A stretch of DNA of 64,000 nucleotides from Nymphalis io (lineage: Eukaryota; Arthropoda; Insecta; Lepidoptera; Nymphalidae): assembly GCF_905147045.1 (NCBI RefSeq), contig NC_065907.1, positions 10,106,001-10,170,000 on the forward strand, in the 5' to 3' direction. Shown piece after piece: positions 36,532 through 47,618 of this stretch (within the stretch, counting starts at the first letter, position 1; every line of letters begins with the position of its first letter). The notes below the pieces were generated by a model. The model saw nothing but the letters and a program-made list of their open reading frames with translations, was not told where the DNA came from and did no database searches. Made by a program: the position numbers and the translations under genes.

Positions 36532-36938
36532 AATAACCATCAATTTCGATATTTTACTTCTGCTGTTTTACTTCTGCCGGGCGTCCCATGAGTACCATAT
36601 TTTTTTGTAAGTAACATTCGACTGTCAAATTAGCGATGACAGACAGAGAGAAATAAATATTTATAAAAACACCTACGAAACAACTTTTTAAGCAAGTCCA
36701 TAAAATTTTATTTTTTCGAACGAGGGAATTTTACTAGCAATTAAAATGACTAGACAATTAATGGAAAAAGTAATGCTACAAAGCTGAATACGATTTTCTT
36801 TGTGCATAACCTCTATAAAAAAAGAATTGCCTCTATTATTTTAATAAACCTATTATAAAAAATATATGAGAAAAAATAAAATAACCATCAATTTCGATGT
36901 TTTACTCTGCCGGGCGTCCCATGAGTACCATATTTTTT
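36532..36938. repeat. Inserted SPH-2 intron copy flanked by a direct repeat
   Basis: A near-identical 60-75-base sequence (AATAACCATCAATTTCGAT ... GGGCGTCCCATGAGTACCAT) occurs at 36532-36606 and again at 36880-36938. Between them lies the copy of SPH-2 intron 1 (36617-36880). The left repeat has a small internal duplication around TTTTACTTCTG. Confidence 0.8.
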
Positions 36939-37739
36939 CACCAAAAACAGATATATTTTAGTAAAACAAAAAACAAATTGATAATTTCTCAATATTTCGC
37001 ATTAATGACATTTCCTTTAAAGAAACATTCGTCCTGTAAAGAGGTTATTATGATTCAATTTTTTCTAGTGAAAAACTTCTTTAGGCGTGTTGCGCTGATT
37101 TATCATAGGGGATAGACTCGTGGCTTCGCGTCACCGACATGCTGACGTTTTGATATAATGCAATCGTTGAAAGTACAAATAATTTAAGTACTGTTGAAAT
37201 TAATGAAAATAATAATGATTGAAATTTATGTAAATACAAATCATACATAGTTAAATTAAGCTGTATTAAAATTTTATACCGAATTTCATACCGAATATTT
37301 TGATGAATATAATAAAAAGCTGTAGAATTATTACTTGGAGTGCCAATAGTTTTGGAATTGGACAAATATATTTAACAGTTTCAAATTTTGCTCAAGTTTT
37401 GCAAATAATTATTTAACAATTTAATAAAACAATTCAAACATTTAAAAAAAACCTTTATTACCACTAGGTAATAAAGGTTGTTGTTGTGGTTATAATTGCG
37501 TTATCTCTCGTTTTTCCTTTACATCATAAACAATAACAAGTAATTTGCATTTAAAAGACAAATCATATTCGATACTGGCATCGATATTTTTTCTTCAAAT
37601 AGTTATTAAAAAAACCTGCTTGTGGAAGATAACAAATTACCGCACATGTATCTGCATACGAAACCCAAAACGAAAGTAGACATTAATAAATCCAACCGTG
37701 CACTTATTTTGTCATAACGTTAATTAATAAATTAACCTT
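36939..37739. other. Intergenic with a short perfect hairpin
   Basis: Inverted repeat with 13-base arms AACCTTTATTACC at 37450-37462 and its complement at 37467-37479, 4-base loop. The open frames here are not supported as genes. Confidence 0.5.
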
Positions 37740-38360
37740 TTACATGATTTTATTTCATTTGCCATGTTTATTACTTAATTTGGGGCAAATCTTGCCAGTA
37801 TATCTACTTCCTTATATCTTACAGAGTTTAAATTATTTATATTGGTTCAGGTCCAATGGACTATGTATTTGTATTGTTAGCATCACGTGACTCCATAACC
37901 AGGATTGGCTACAGACGAACATAATATCGATAGTATTATGACAAACGTTGCTTAGCGACTGTTTAGTTAAACAGTTATTTAACTCTTTCTATCATCGACG
38001 ATTTGACATTCGAAAGAAGAAAACACAGCATTGATTACCTAGTCAGTCACTAAACAATGTTTAGAAGTAATCAGCATAATACTATCAATAATAATTAATA
38101 ACCATTGATTCGATATAAATATTATTGATAAGAAATTCTGAGAATTTATCATAAGTAAATATAATTCTTATTTTAAATCCCTTTTCTAAATCTCTTCTTG
38201 GTATCATTTATATTCAGAATATTGATAATAAAAATAGTAATCTTTTTATACTTATGTTGCAAGCTAATAGATCTTCAAATGTAGTATCATATATTGTGTA
38301 ATATGATAAAGATGTCATATACTTGTTCTGATTTCGCACGAATAGAATACGGGTCTACAA
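37740..38360. repeat. Diverged relic of a tandem-unit spacer (unit 0, left part)
   Basis: GACTCCATAACCAGGATTGG, CTACAGACGAACATAATATC, GACATTCGAAAGAAGAAAAC and GCTAATAGATCTTCAAAT recur in order in the spacers of units 1-3 (for example 44020-44830). The similarity is clearly lower than between the units themselves. No protease exon lies within it. Confidence 0.8.
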
Positions 38361-38545
38361 AACGGTTTTAATTATTGGATAAACATACAAAGCGTATTGG
38401 TCCCTAGCTAAATCAGTTGAAGCGAACTTTTGTCGGCCCTCACTGCCTCCCCTTCAGAAGCTTGACTTCCGAAACGTGCAGCCCGTGCCCAAAAAGGGTA
38501 GTCGTGCTGACCCTGCCAATTACAGACTAGATATATATATATAAA

Positions 38546-38755
38546 TAAGACATATTAACCATACCTTACATCACCAACGCGATACCAAATTAAGATGTTA
38601 TATACCCTATATGCATGCATATATCCCATGCGCTTGTAGTTACACTGGCATACCCAACTGGAACACAAAAATACTATTGTTTGGCGGTAGAATATGTGAT
38701 AAGTGGGTGGTCCTTATTCAGACGGGATTGCACAAAGTCCTACCCCCCAATAAAT
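38546..38755 (-). repeat. Element B copy, diverged
   Basis: AAATTAAGATGTTATATACC, TTGTAGTTACACTGGC, GGCGGTAGAATATGTGATAA and TTGCACAAAGTCCTACC in reverse. Confidence 0.65.
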
Positions 38756-39066
38756 ACATACGGTTACATACAAATGGAACCTAATAATTATTTGCGCCAT
38801 GAGCTACTGAGCTATCGCCCCGTTGACCAACGTCATATTTTATAGTGCGGTATAAAGTATAAATAGTTTTAAAAAATACAAACGCACTATTCAACTGTTT
38901 ATAGTTTACAACAAAAAAGAATGTGTAGGTAAATAACAGACTAAGCGTAGCACTGTTCGCTCCCGATAATCGTGGAGCTTACACCTCGGCTTTTTTCTTA
39001 CTTGAGTGAGAATCAATTTAGATGTTATTGGAACTCAAGAGGTATTCATATACTACAAATGTTCAA

Positions 39067-39288
39067 AAACAGCAATACTTTTTATTGCTGTGTTTCGATT
39101 TGAAGGGTGAGTGAGCCAATGTAATTATAGGCACAAGGGACATAATAACATCTTAGTTCCCAAGGTTGGTAGAGTATTGGCAATGTAAGTGATGGTTAAC
39201 ATTTCTTACATTGCCAATGTCTATGTGCGTTGGTGATCACATACCATCAGGTTGCCTTTTGCTCGTCCGCCTACCTACACTATAAAAA
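39067..39288 (+). repeat. Element B copy, 5'-truncated
   Basis: AACAGCAATACTTTTTATTG, GAAGGGTGAGTGAGCCAATG and ACCATCAGGTTGCCTTTTGC, then an A-rich tail. Confidence 0.75.
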
Positions 39289-39339
39289 AAGGTGAAATAA
39301 TTAGGAACCTTTTGTTTTATATATTGTGTGTTTATGTGA

Positions 39340-40096
39340 CATGAAATTGACTTGTAGATTAACAGTTATTCACAAAAACAACCGCGAATGGTTATTATCT
39401 GCGTAAGTTCTGGAAACTTGTCTAGTCGGTGAACCTTTCGTTTAGTACTTGTGTAATAACTGTCATATTTATTTATTATTTGCTCTCGTGACTCATAAAG
39501 CTCATAGTACGGTACTCGTGGCATGTCTTAGAAATTGGCTTTTAGGGTTAAATGATGAACGTAAATTTTAGCCAGTCTCCGGGTAACATTCCTCTTTTGT
39601 ATATGAGATTTGTGAGAGCATCAAAGATTTATCAAGTAGAAATTTAAAGTTGCAAATAACAAATTTCCCAATAAAGGCTTAAAGCATTGAATCTAATACG
39701 ATAGTGAATTCGTAATCAACGTTATCTAATTAATTTATATGATATACATGGTCTACAAACAAACGCAACGATTAACAAAACCATTTGCTGAAAGCTGAGC
39801 TGAAAATTGTAATCAGACTGATAAAAGTAGGCGAGAAAATATTTGGAATTAAAAAAATTACATAAACAAAAAAGTTAGGTAGCTTGTTGGAAGATCAACT
39901 ATAGGATAAATTTAATTTATATAAATAAAAGGTTTATAATAAAATTAATAAAATTCTAAACATATATCCCGAACAATATTTTAACGTCAAACAGAAATTA
40001 TTTGAATGGTTAAAAACAAAAACATACGATGACACCGAATTAATTCTGTTTCATAAAACATAATCTAATCTACTGTAATCTACACATACACCTATC

Positions 40097-40137
<41 letters not shown>

Positions 40138-40507
40138 AAGTAAAATTCATTTTGATATAATGTTAGTTTACCTACTGATTGTGAGTTTTAGTATATAGTA
40201 AGATATTGTTTATTCTTTTTAAGAACATGGACAGAATTGTATGTTATGGAAGAGCGGGTCCTTCTGTCACGAGTATTATATTATACTCACTAGAGGGTCC
40301 CAAACTTTATTTGCTATGTACAACTTGATAAAGAATAAACTATTTTTCATTTTCATTTTCAAAAGGTACTCTATGTATAATATAATACAAAATATAAGTA
40401 CAGTTTCAATATAAGATAAAAATGATTATGAGAAAACGATTATTGAATGATTCGTAGTTATGTAATTTTTACCTCCAGACTTTAAGTCACTTTAAATTGC
40501 AAAAAAT
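39340..40507. repeat. Type II spacer upstream of unit 1
   Basis: It matches unit 3's downstream spacer (about 58460-59205): TATCTGCGTAAGTTC, GAAACTTGTCTAGTCGG, CCAGTCTCCGGGTAA and GCAAATAACAAATTTCCC. So the genes of units 1 and 4 share one upstream type, and units 2 and 3 another. Confidence 0.82.
39933..40360. mobile_element. 428-bp insertion in the unit 1 upstream spacer
   Basis: The matching spacer before unit 4 reads straight through TAAAAGGTACCCTCTG, whereas here the sequence is split between AAAAGG (39927-39932) and AAAAGG (40361-40366). The insert contains a CA microsatellite (about 40100-40138) and ends in TTTTCATTTTCATTTTC, like a retroelement tail. The source family is not recognised. 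Confidence 0.7.
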
Positions 40508-40584
40508 ATTACGAAGAATCTGTAATCTGTTTATCCTCTATTATATACATATAAAGTTATTATAGATATAGTTGTAATCACTGG

Positions 40585-40645
40585 AGATAACAAAGGTTAC
40601 GATACGGTATATAAGTATAAGGGAAGTGTGTAAGGGATCATTCGA
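40585..40645 (+). promoter_or_regulatory. Core promoter of SPH-3a
   Basis: TATATAAG at 40608-40615 and an arthropod initiator TCATTC at 40638-40643 give a predicted start at A40640, 32 bases after the TATA start. The 5' untranslated region is then 25 bases. An AGATAA (GATA-type site) lies at 40585-40590. The same layout is kept in all four complete genes. Confidence 0.8.
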
Positions 40646-40664
40646 AACAAATAAGTGAATTAAA

Positions 40665-41698
40665 ATGGCTCTCGTCTGGTTATTGAGTCTCGCTCTCGTG
40701 GGTAAGTGCGATATCTGTCGTACACATTCTGTCAGAGAATTCGCATATCGGAATGTGATTATTTCTAAAACAACATTTCGACTATCAGGTGCATCATCGG
40801 CGTTTTTGCAAGCGTACCCTTCCATCGTGCAAGTGGAGACTCTCCAGCCGTGGGGCTATTTTGAGCAGAGTTGTGCCGCGAGTATCCTCAACACCAGAAA
40901 TGTGCTCTCTGCTGCTTCCTGCTTCACTGCATCGTAAGTACTTCTATGCTTTATTAAAGTTAAAGACTAAATTTTATAACCGTTAGTTATTCAAAAGTTA
41001 TAATATATAATTCGTCTTTTCACTGCTCGTTTCACACAGACCATCTTTATATCGTATTCGCGCCGGCGCTGAATTGCGCCACACCGGTGGTATCATCAAC
41101 TACGTCGAGAGAGTAAATAACTACCCGAGAGGAAACTCTACCGACCTGCAGGCTGGCGACATCTCAGTCGTGAGACTAGCGTCCCCTCTCTCATACAGCC
41201 CTCTTATACAGAGGACTCCAATTCCGACGCCGCAAACATACATCCCTAATGGCCTAACCCTGGCGCAAGGCGGTTGGGGTCGTGGCAATGTGAGTTAATT
41301 GTTTAATATTTTATAATTTCCCTTCTATTCAAACACATTCACTTCGTGTTACGTTTTTGTTTGGAAAACATGTATGAAATTACGTAAATACGTTATTCTC
41401 ATTGTTACAGTTCTCAAGCTCTCTCAGCGTTTCTCTAGTGAGAACGGTCAGTGGCAATCATTGCGGCATCAACCTACCGACCAACCAGACGACTTTCAAC
41501 TCCACTGTTAACCTCCTCTGCGGAACTCTTATTAGCGGTTTGAACTCGACCAACACTGACGGCGGCAGTCCTTGGTTCTTCGGCAACATCACAGTGGGCG
41601 TCGTTTCCGGACTCGACTACGGAAACACCTCCTGGTCTCACATCGTCGCCACCCCGGTCGCTTCTTTCACCAACTGGATCATCAGAACCGCTGTGTAA
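40665..41698 (+). CDS. SPH-3a: secreted inactive serine protease homologue, 239 residues
   Basis: Exons 40665-40701, 40789-40933, 41040-41289 and 41411-41698 give 239 residues. AATAAA follows at 41757. Signal peptide MALVWLLSLALVGASSA, then directly FLQAYPSIVQVE: exon 2 is 36 bases shorter than in SPH-1 and SPH-2, and the R-IVGG activation segment is absent. Cys42 and Cys58 remain (C41, C57), but the motif is SAASCF, so His57 is Ser (56). Asp102 remains (D101). The active-site loop reads TDGGSPW, so Ser195 is Gly (195). Cys168-Cys182 remain (C162, C181); Cys191-Cys220 are lost. Sequons are at N93, N169, N174, N189, N203 and N216. It is predicted to be secreted, glycosylated, unable to cleave and not needing activation. 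Its biological role is unknown. Confidence 0.92.
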
Positions 41699-42062
41699 TA
41701 TATAGCAAGTTATTCGAAGTAATGACCTCTATCCTTCTAACGATGAAGAATTTCCTAATAAATAATTAATATTGAATTCATTTTTTATTCAAAAACCTAA
41801 CTTCTAAAAGTCGTAATAGGACCCATAAAATCAATTCTCCCCTCATTAAAACGAATACTTATGTAATTATTTTACAATGATATTATTAAAAAATAATTAA
41901 AAATGGTGTTATGTGAAACAATATAACCTAATGATGAACATTAAATATTTTAAAATTTACTTATTATTTAGGATATTTCATAAAACATAGGTTTAAGTAA
42001 TACATATAATTAACAAAAAATACATTGACTGGCCTTACTCAAAGGTCGCTACGATCAATTTT

Positions 42063-42115
42063 CATAGAGGTTTCACTTAATTATTGTCATTAATAATTTT
42101 AAAAAAACCTCTATG
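42063..42115. repeat. Short hairpin downstream of SPH-3a
   Basis: CATAGAGGTTT at 42063-42073 pairs with AAACCTCTATG at 42105-42115. Units 2 and 4 have the same structure; in unit 3 an arm is mutated. Confidence 0.6.
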
Positions 42116-42217
42116 CAGATAGTGCACAAGTGTATAAGAAGTTGATTTAAATATTATTATAAAACATTTTACATTTTTTTTAATGTACTTAGTGACTAAA
42201 TGTATTGAAATAAGCCT

Positions 42218-43342
42218 TTTTTTTATATTCGCCGGGAGGGCAAATGACTCTACTCCACCTAATGGTAAGTGGTAGTAGAGTCCAAACGCGACGACGGCCA
42301 GTACAGACGGGAAAAACGTTCTGCACTAGCCGCCTTCGCCTTGCCGGCCCGCAAGATGCCTCTTCACGCCTCATTTGAAGGAACCCAGGTTGTAAGAGGA
42401 GGGGAACACGTGAGCTGGTAAGGAATTCCATTTCTTGGAAGTGCGACAAAGAAAGGAGTTGTCAAATTTCTTTGTTCGCAATGGAATTGATGTCACAGTT
42501 AGTCGGTGACATCGAGAACCGGCTCGCGTGGACTTAAGAAGGAAGGGGGAAGCAGGAATTAGAGAGAATAATTCCTCAGAGTACTCGCCGTGATACAGTC
42601 GATAGAAAGCGCTCAGTGCTGCTATCTCACGACGCAATTGTAAAGATTCAAGGGTGTTTGTGACCTTTACGTCGCCAATAATGCGCACTGCACGTCGCTG
42701 CAACCGGTCCAAGGCCTCCAGTAGGTACTTAGCGGAGCCATCCCAAAGGTGCGAGCAATATTCCACGCAAGACCGTACCTGTGTTTTGTACAGCAGGCAC
42801 AGTTGTTGTGGAGTGAAAAAACGCCGCACGTTGTTCAGAACTCCGAGTTTCCGTGAAGCTGTTTTTATAACAGCCTCGATGTAATCCCTTGAACTAAGGT
42901 CGCAGCGAACGTCAATCCCCAGCATGGCGATTTTGCTTTGTATCACCAGCGGAGTACCACAGAGGGAGGGAAGAGGGGAAAATGCTGACTTTATCGCTGT
43001 GAGAGCGCATACCTGTGTTTTCTTGGCATTAAACTCAACAAGATTATCAGAGCCCCAGTTGGCGATGAGCTCTAATGTCCTATCGAGTTCAATGACAAGA
43101 TTCTTCCGCCTCTCCTCAATTTCCGCTCGCCCAGCCACTGCGCGTCCGTTGTATCCACCATGCACTGTACTGTCGTCTGCATAGCAATGTATGTTCCCAA
43201 GAGAGAGCATATCATTGATATGCAAAAGAAAGAGTGTGGGAGATAGCACAGATCCCTGGGGGACCCCAGCATTCACTACATAGAATTGTGAAGCGCAACC
43301 ATCAACTAAAACACGAAGGCTACGCTTGTGCCCATAATTAAT
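42218..43342 (-). mobile_element. LINE A, 5'-truncated, in unit 1
   Basis: A minus-strand open frame encodes the reverse transcriptase C-terminal part. It has GVPQGSVLSPTLF, the catalytic CYADDSTVH, LYKTQVRSCVEYCSHLWDG and a C-terminal tail, with no stop between about 43342 and 42371. The 3' end is a poly(A) (T8 on plus). It is flanked by TAAGCCT at 42211-42217 and 43343-43349. Units 3 and 5 carry the unoccupied site. The group is Jockey/CR1-like by motif style, without finer placement. The endonuclease and RT N-terminus are missing, so it cannot move on its own. Confidence 0.9.
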
Positions 43343-43461
43343 TAAGCCTATAATTACTAGGATCGCTTCTGTAATCAGTTTGAAAAATTCGTAATACTTT
43401 ACTAGTTTTCAACAGATCAGGAAATGATCCTGAGTCTACATACATTTATTAAAAATTAAAG

Positions 43462-43647
43462 TTAAATTATGTATGGTATTAACAATATGTACAGAAATAG
43501 CCCATCAGTCATTATTCTGCTTGGTTCATAATATTTGCGTATTAGATTAAAAGATTTAAATAAAGTAACCAGCTTGAGGATTAACATCGTTTCTTTTATC
43601 AAGTCTACGTTGAAATCGCCACACACCACTAATACAAATATTCTCAA
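43462..43647 (-). pseudogene. Old LINE endonuclease fragment, unit 1
   Basis: The peptide contains VVCGDFNVDLIKE and YEPSRIMTDG, the GDFN and P-T/S-R-I type motifs of APE-like endonucleases of non-LTR elements. Because unit 3 has it without LINE A, it is an independent, older relic. Confidence 0.65.
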
Positions 43648-44862
43648 GCAAAATAAAATCTCCTAGAGGGGGACGTATGCCCCCTATACGCAGACTATCG
43701 CTGATTCCACACAGGATACTTTTCCAGAACGCTCGATAGAGAGAGCCTAATTGTCTTTTATTTTTACGAACGTACTTGACAGGGTAACATTTTTTATATT
43801 AATTATATCAAAGCTTTTAAGCCAGTGCTTAGTAATACATAAACGAGAGTTTTATAACGCTCCAGTATAATCTCGTACACGAAAACCTTGCACCCATTTT
43901 GGCATTCAATGACGTTGATTAATTCGATCAATTGAATTTTTAAAAGCGTTTATTTCACTTGGAATGTTTCGTAGTTATTTTGCATCAAATCATGCAAGCT
44001 GAATTATACTACCTCTTCATGTCTTACAGAGATTAAATTATAAATGTTGGTTAAGCTCCAATGACTATGTATTTATATTCACGGGACTCCACAACCAGTA
44101 TTTGCTACAGACGAACATAATACCGACAGTTTCTCTTAAAGGGCATGGAATTAAATCAACTACAATACGTTTGTAAAGTATTAAGCTCTAGTTGTAAAAG
44201 AACCAGTTGCAACAAATTAATACATTTTCATTCATTCATTCATAAAAGGGTAGACTACGTCTACACTTCGTACCAATATTTAAAAAAACAATTAACAGTG
44301 AGGATGTGATCTCCTTAATTCATTGCTTGTAATTTTATAAATATTTTTAATTTCCATCGACCTTTCCCAACATTTTAGTTATATAGTATATGATACGGAA
44401 GAATTCGAATTTATTCGATCTTTCGACCTTATTTATAAACGTTACTTAGCGACTGTTTAGGTAAACACTAATTTAGCTCTTTATATCATTGTTGATTTGA
44501 CATTCGAAAGAAGAAAACACAACATTGTTTAACAAAGCTGTCTCTAAGCAATGCTTATACGTAATCGGCAAAATACTATCAATAATAATTAATAACCATT
44601 GATTCAAAATAAACATTATTGATAAAATTTTCCGAGAATTTATAATACGTAAATATAATTCTTATTTTAAATCTCTTCTTGGTATCATTTATATTCAGTA
44701 TATTGATAATAGTAATCTTTTTTTAGTAATGTTACAAGCTAATAGATCTTCAAATCTAAAGTATCATATCCGTTGTAATATAATAAACTTAAGATTCTCA
44801 TGTACTCGATCCGATTTCGCACGAGTAGAATAAGGGTACATGAAACATATAGTATATTGTAG

Positions 44863-45313
44863 TTTTAGGAACCAGAAGTTGATTTTAAAATAATAGAAAT
44901 GAAAAGTTAAGCAAACGGAACGGCAGACTCAGTATCATCGACATCGAGTCATTCAGCAGAACAGACCTAGTATCATCTACATCGGGTCAAATAAAAACGG
45001 TTAAACACATAGTATTTCAGTCCAACTCAAGCAAACAAGCAATAAAAGTGGCCAACTACTCACTCTCAAAGAATGCACACGTCTCAGGACATCATTCGTA
45101 ACGTTCACTAGGCAGTGTCTTGAGAACACGGTAAGGCCCACGCATGCCTGGGTCCAGTTTCCCTGTAGACTGAGAATACTTTATTACGAAGACAAGGTCA
45201 TCGACCTTCTAAACACGAGGTAGATGCCGGTGCCGATTGGCCCGCCGGTCTTGTTCTTTCTGGTTCTGTTTCAGGAGTTCGCTAGCCCTGGTACTACAAA
45301 TCTGTCAAACAAA
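44863..45313 (-). mobile_element. LTR-retrotransposon (Gypsy-type) integrase fragment, unit 1
   Basis: The minus strand translates to a piece with DDLVFVIKYSQSTGKLDPGM and RGPYRVLKTLPSERYE, typical of the C-terminal end of Gypsy-type integrases. In unit 1 a TAG replaces TAC in PRVYKV. Unit 3 has the undisturbed junction TTGTAGTATAAACATAC (about 57419), so this was an insertion of about 451 bases. Confidence 0.75.
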
Positions 45314-45463
45314 TATAAAACATACAAAGAAAAATCTCATTAATAGTTTAGGAACGAACAGAGGTCATATAAATATTAATTTATATTTGGCAATCAACGT
45401 TGTAAGAAATGTATTTGCTTAATCTATAATTATATACTAAAATTATAAAGAGGTAATTAGATC

Positions 45464-45498
45464 TTTTTGTAATTGAAGAATTCTTTCAATTACAAAAA
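45464..45498. repeat. 14-bp-arm hairpin, unit 1
   Basis: TTTTTGTAATTGAA and its exact complement flank GAATTCT. The same hairpin is at 51388-51422 and, with one loop change, at 57527-57561. Confidence 0.7.
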
Positions 45499-45675
45499 TA
45501 GGATATATATATAATACAATACATACATGTTTATATTACTCATTATTACATACAAAAAGGCTATATCTAACTATTATAGTAAAATCGCAAAAACTTAATC
45601 CTTATGCAGTCAAATTACTTCATAATAAAGTTTGATTATGTACATTTAAAAACTATTACTTACTTATCATTTACT

Positions 45676-45880
45676 TTGGTAGTGCTTTGTGCAAGCCCTT
45701 CTGATTAGATACAACCCATTCATCACATATTCCACCACCAAACAGCAATATTTGGTAAGGTAAGTTCCGGTTGGAAGGGTGAGTTAGACAGTGCGATTAC
45801 AGCACAAGAGATAAAACTACTTAGTTTCCAAGCTTGTTGACGCATTAACGATATAAAAGATGATCAATATTTCTTACAGT
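45676..45880 (+). repeat. Element B copy, diverged, unit 1
   Basis: GTGCTTTGTGCAAGCCCTTC, AAACAGCAATATTTGG and GGTTGGAAGGGTGAGTTAGA. The matching copy in unit 2 is at 51598-51802. Units 3 and 4 do not have it at this site. Confidence 0.75.
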
Positions 45881-46500
45881 CTATGAAATGATGATGACTG
45901 AAAGTTTACAGAAACAAAACAAACTTAAAAAATAAACAGTTTCAGACATTTAGACACTTCCAATGTAAGTTGAGCTCAGATCTATATGATCAATCATATT
46001 AAATAGGCTTCAGCTTATGCTAGATAATCTCGGTCAAAACGCCCACGCTTAGATATATGTTTATCTTTTAAGGTTGACTCACTATTAAGGTTTACCTTTT
46101 GTTTGTTTAAGGTTGACCTTTTGTATGGTAACCGATTTGTTCTAAAATAATGCATTATTTACGAAGCCGTTTTTATAAACATTTCATTAATTCTTATGAA
46201 AGATATCGAGATAATATCATAGACAATTTTAGTACTTTTGTAGTTTTGGTATTATTTCAATAGGTAGTTGAGTAGCTTGTTATACATATATTTAAATGGT
46301 AGGATTTAATATGGCAATTCTAATATAAGATAAAAAAAGGTTATGAGAATATTGAATTATCATTCAACCTTGGTTAAATTTTATTTCCCGCCAGACCTTA
46401 AGTCATTATATTTTGCAAAAAGTATTACGAAGAATCTGTAATCTGTTTATCCTCTATTATATACATATAAAGTTATTATAGATATAGTTGTAATCACTGG

Positions 46501-46560
46501 AGATAACAAAGGTTACGATACGGTATATAAGTATAAGGGAAGTGTGTAAGGGATCATTCG
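46501..46560 (+). promoter_or_regulatory. Core promoter of SPH-3b
   Basis: AGATAA at 46501-46506, TATATAAG at 46524-46531 and the initiator TCATTC with predicted start A46556, 25 bases before the ATG. Sequence further upstream than about 46423 differs from that of SPH-3a. Confidence 0.78.
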
Positions 46561-46580
46561 AAACAAAGAAGTGAATTAAA

Positions 46581-47618
46581 ATGGCTCTCGTCTGGTTATT
46601 GAGTCTCGCTCTCGTGGGTAAGTGCGATATCTGTCGTACACATCTGTTCTGTCAGAGAATTCGCATATCGGAATGTGATTATTTCTACAACACCATTTCA
46701 ACTATCAGGTGCATCATCGGCGTTTTTGCAAGCGTACCCTTCCATCGTGCAAGTGGAGACTCTCCAGCCGTGGGGCTATTTTGAGCAGAGTTGTGCCGCG
46801 AGTATCCTCAACACCAGAAATGTGCTCTCTGCTGCTTCCTGCTTCACTGCATCGTAAGTACTTCTATGCTTTATTAAAGTTAAAGACTAAATTTTATAAC
46901 CGTTAGTTATTCAAAAGTTATAATATATAATTCGTCTTTTCACTGCTCGTTTCACACAGACCATCTTTATATCGTATTCGCGCCGGCGCTGAATTGCGCC
47001 ACACCGGTGGTATCATCAACTACGTCGAGAGAGTAAATAACTACCCGAGAGGAAACTCTACCGACCTGCAGGCTGGCGACATCTCAGTCGTGAGACTAGC
47101 GTCCCCTCTCTCATACAGCCCTCTTATACAGAGGACTCCAATTCCGACGCCGCAAACATACATCCCTAATGGCCTAACCCTGGCGCAAGGCGGTTGGGGT
47201 CGTGGCAATGTGAGTTAATTGTTTAATATTTTATAATTTCCCTTCTATTCAAACACATTCACTTCGTGTTACGTTTTTGTTTGGAAAACATGTATGAAAT
47301 TACGTAAATACGTTATTCTCATTGTTACAGTTCTCAAGCTCTCTCAGCGTTTCTCTAGTGAGAACGGTCAGTGGCAATCATTGCGGCATCAACCTACCGA
47401 CCAACCAGACGACTTTCAACTCCACTGTTAACCTCCTCTGCGGAACTCTTATTAGCGGTTTGAACTCGACCAACACTGACGGCGGCAGTCCTTGGTTCTT
47501 CGGCAACATCACAGTGGGCGTCGTTTCCGGACTCGACTACGGAAACACCTCCTGGTCTCACATCGTCGCCACCCCCGTCGCTTCTTTCACCAACTGGATC
47601 ATCAGAACCGCTGTGTAA
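46581..47618 (+). CDS. SPH-3b: inactive serine protease homologue, same protein as SPH-3a
   Basis: Exons 46581-46617, 46709-46853, 46960-47209 and 47331-47618; AATAAA at 47677. The 239-residue product is identical to SPH-3a, so all remarks on the missing activation segment, His57 to Ser, Ser195 to Gly and six sequons apply. Intron 1 differs: it has ACATCTGTTCTGTCAG in place of ACATTCTGTCAG and ends ACACCATTTCAACTATCAG, a variant shared with SPH-3d. Introns 2 and 3 and the 3' flank match SPH-3a. Identical proteins with a distinct distal promoter suggest either very recent duplication or homogenisation. Confidence 0.92.

Larger units (their letters stand above)
40508..46423 (+). repeat. Tandem unit 1 (5,916 bp)
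   Basis: The unit starts at the shared string ATTACGAAGAATCTG upstream of the promoter and ends where it recurs. It holds one protease homologue gene (plus), LINE A (minus), an old LINE endonuclease relic (minus), an LTR-element fragment, and an element B copy. By eye it differs from unit 2 at only scattered single bases, a 4-base indel in intron 1 and one CATT repeat. Confidence 0.92.

Noticed and set aside
42189..42449. 86-residue minus-strand frames at 42189, 48109 and 60885 as genes
   Set aside because: They are an alternate frame of the LINE A 3' end, repeated in each unit.
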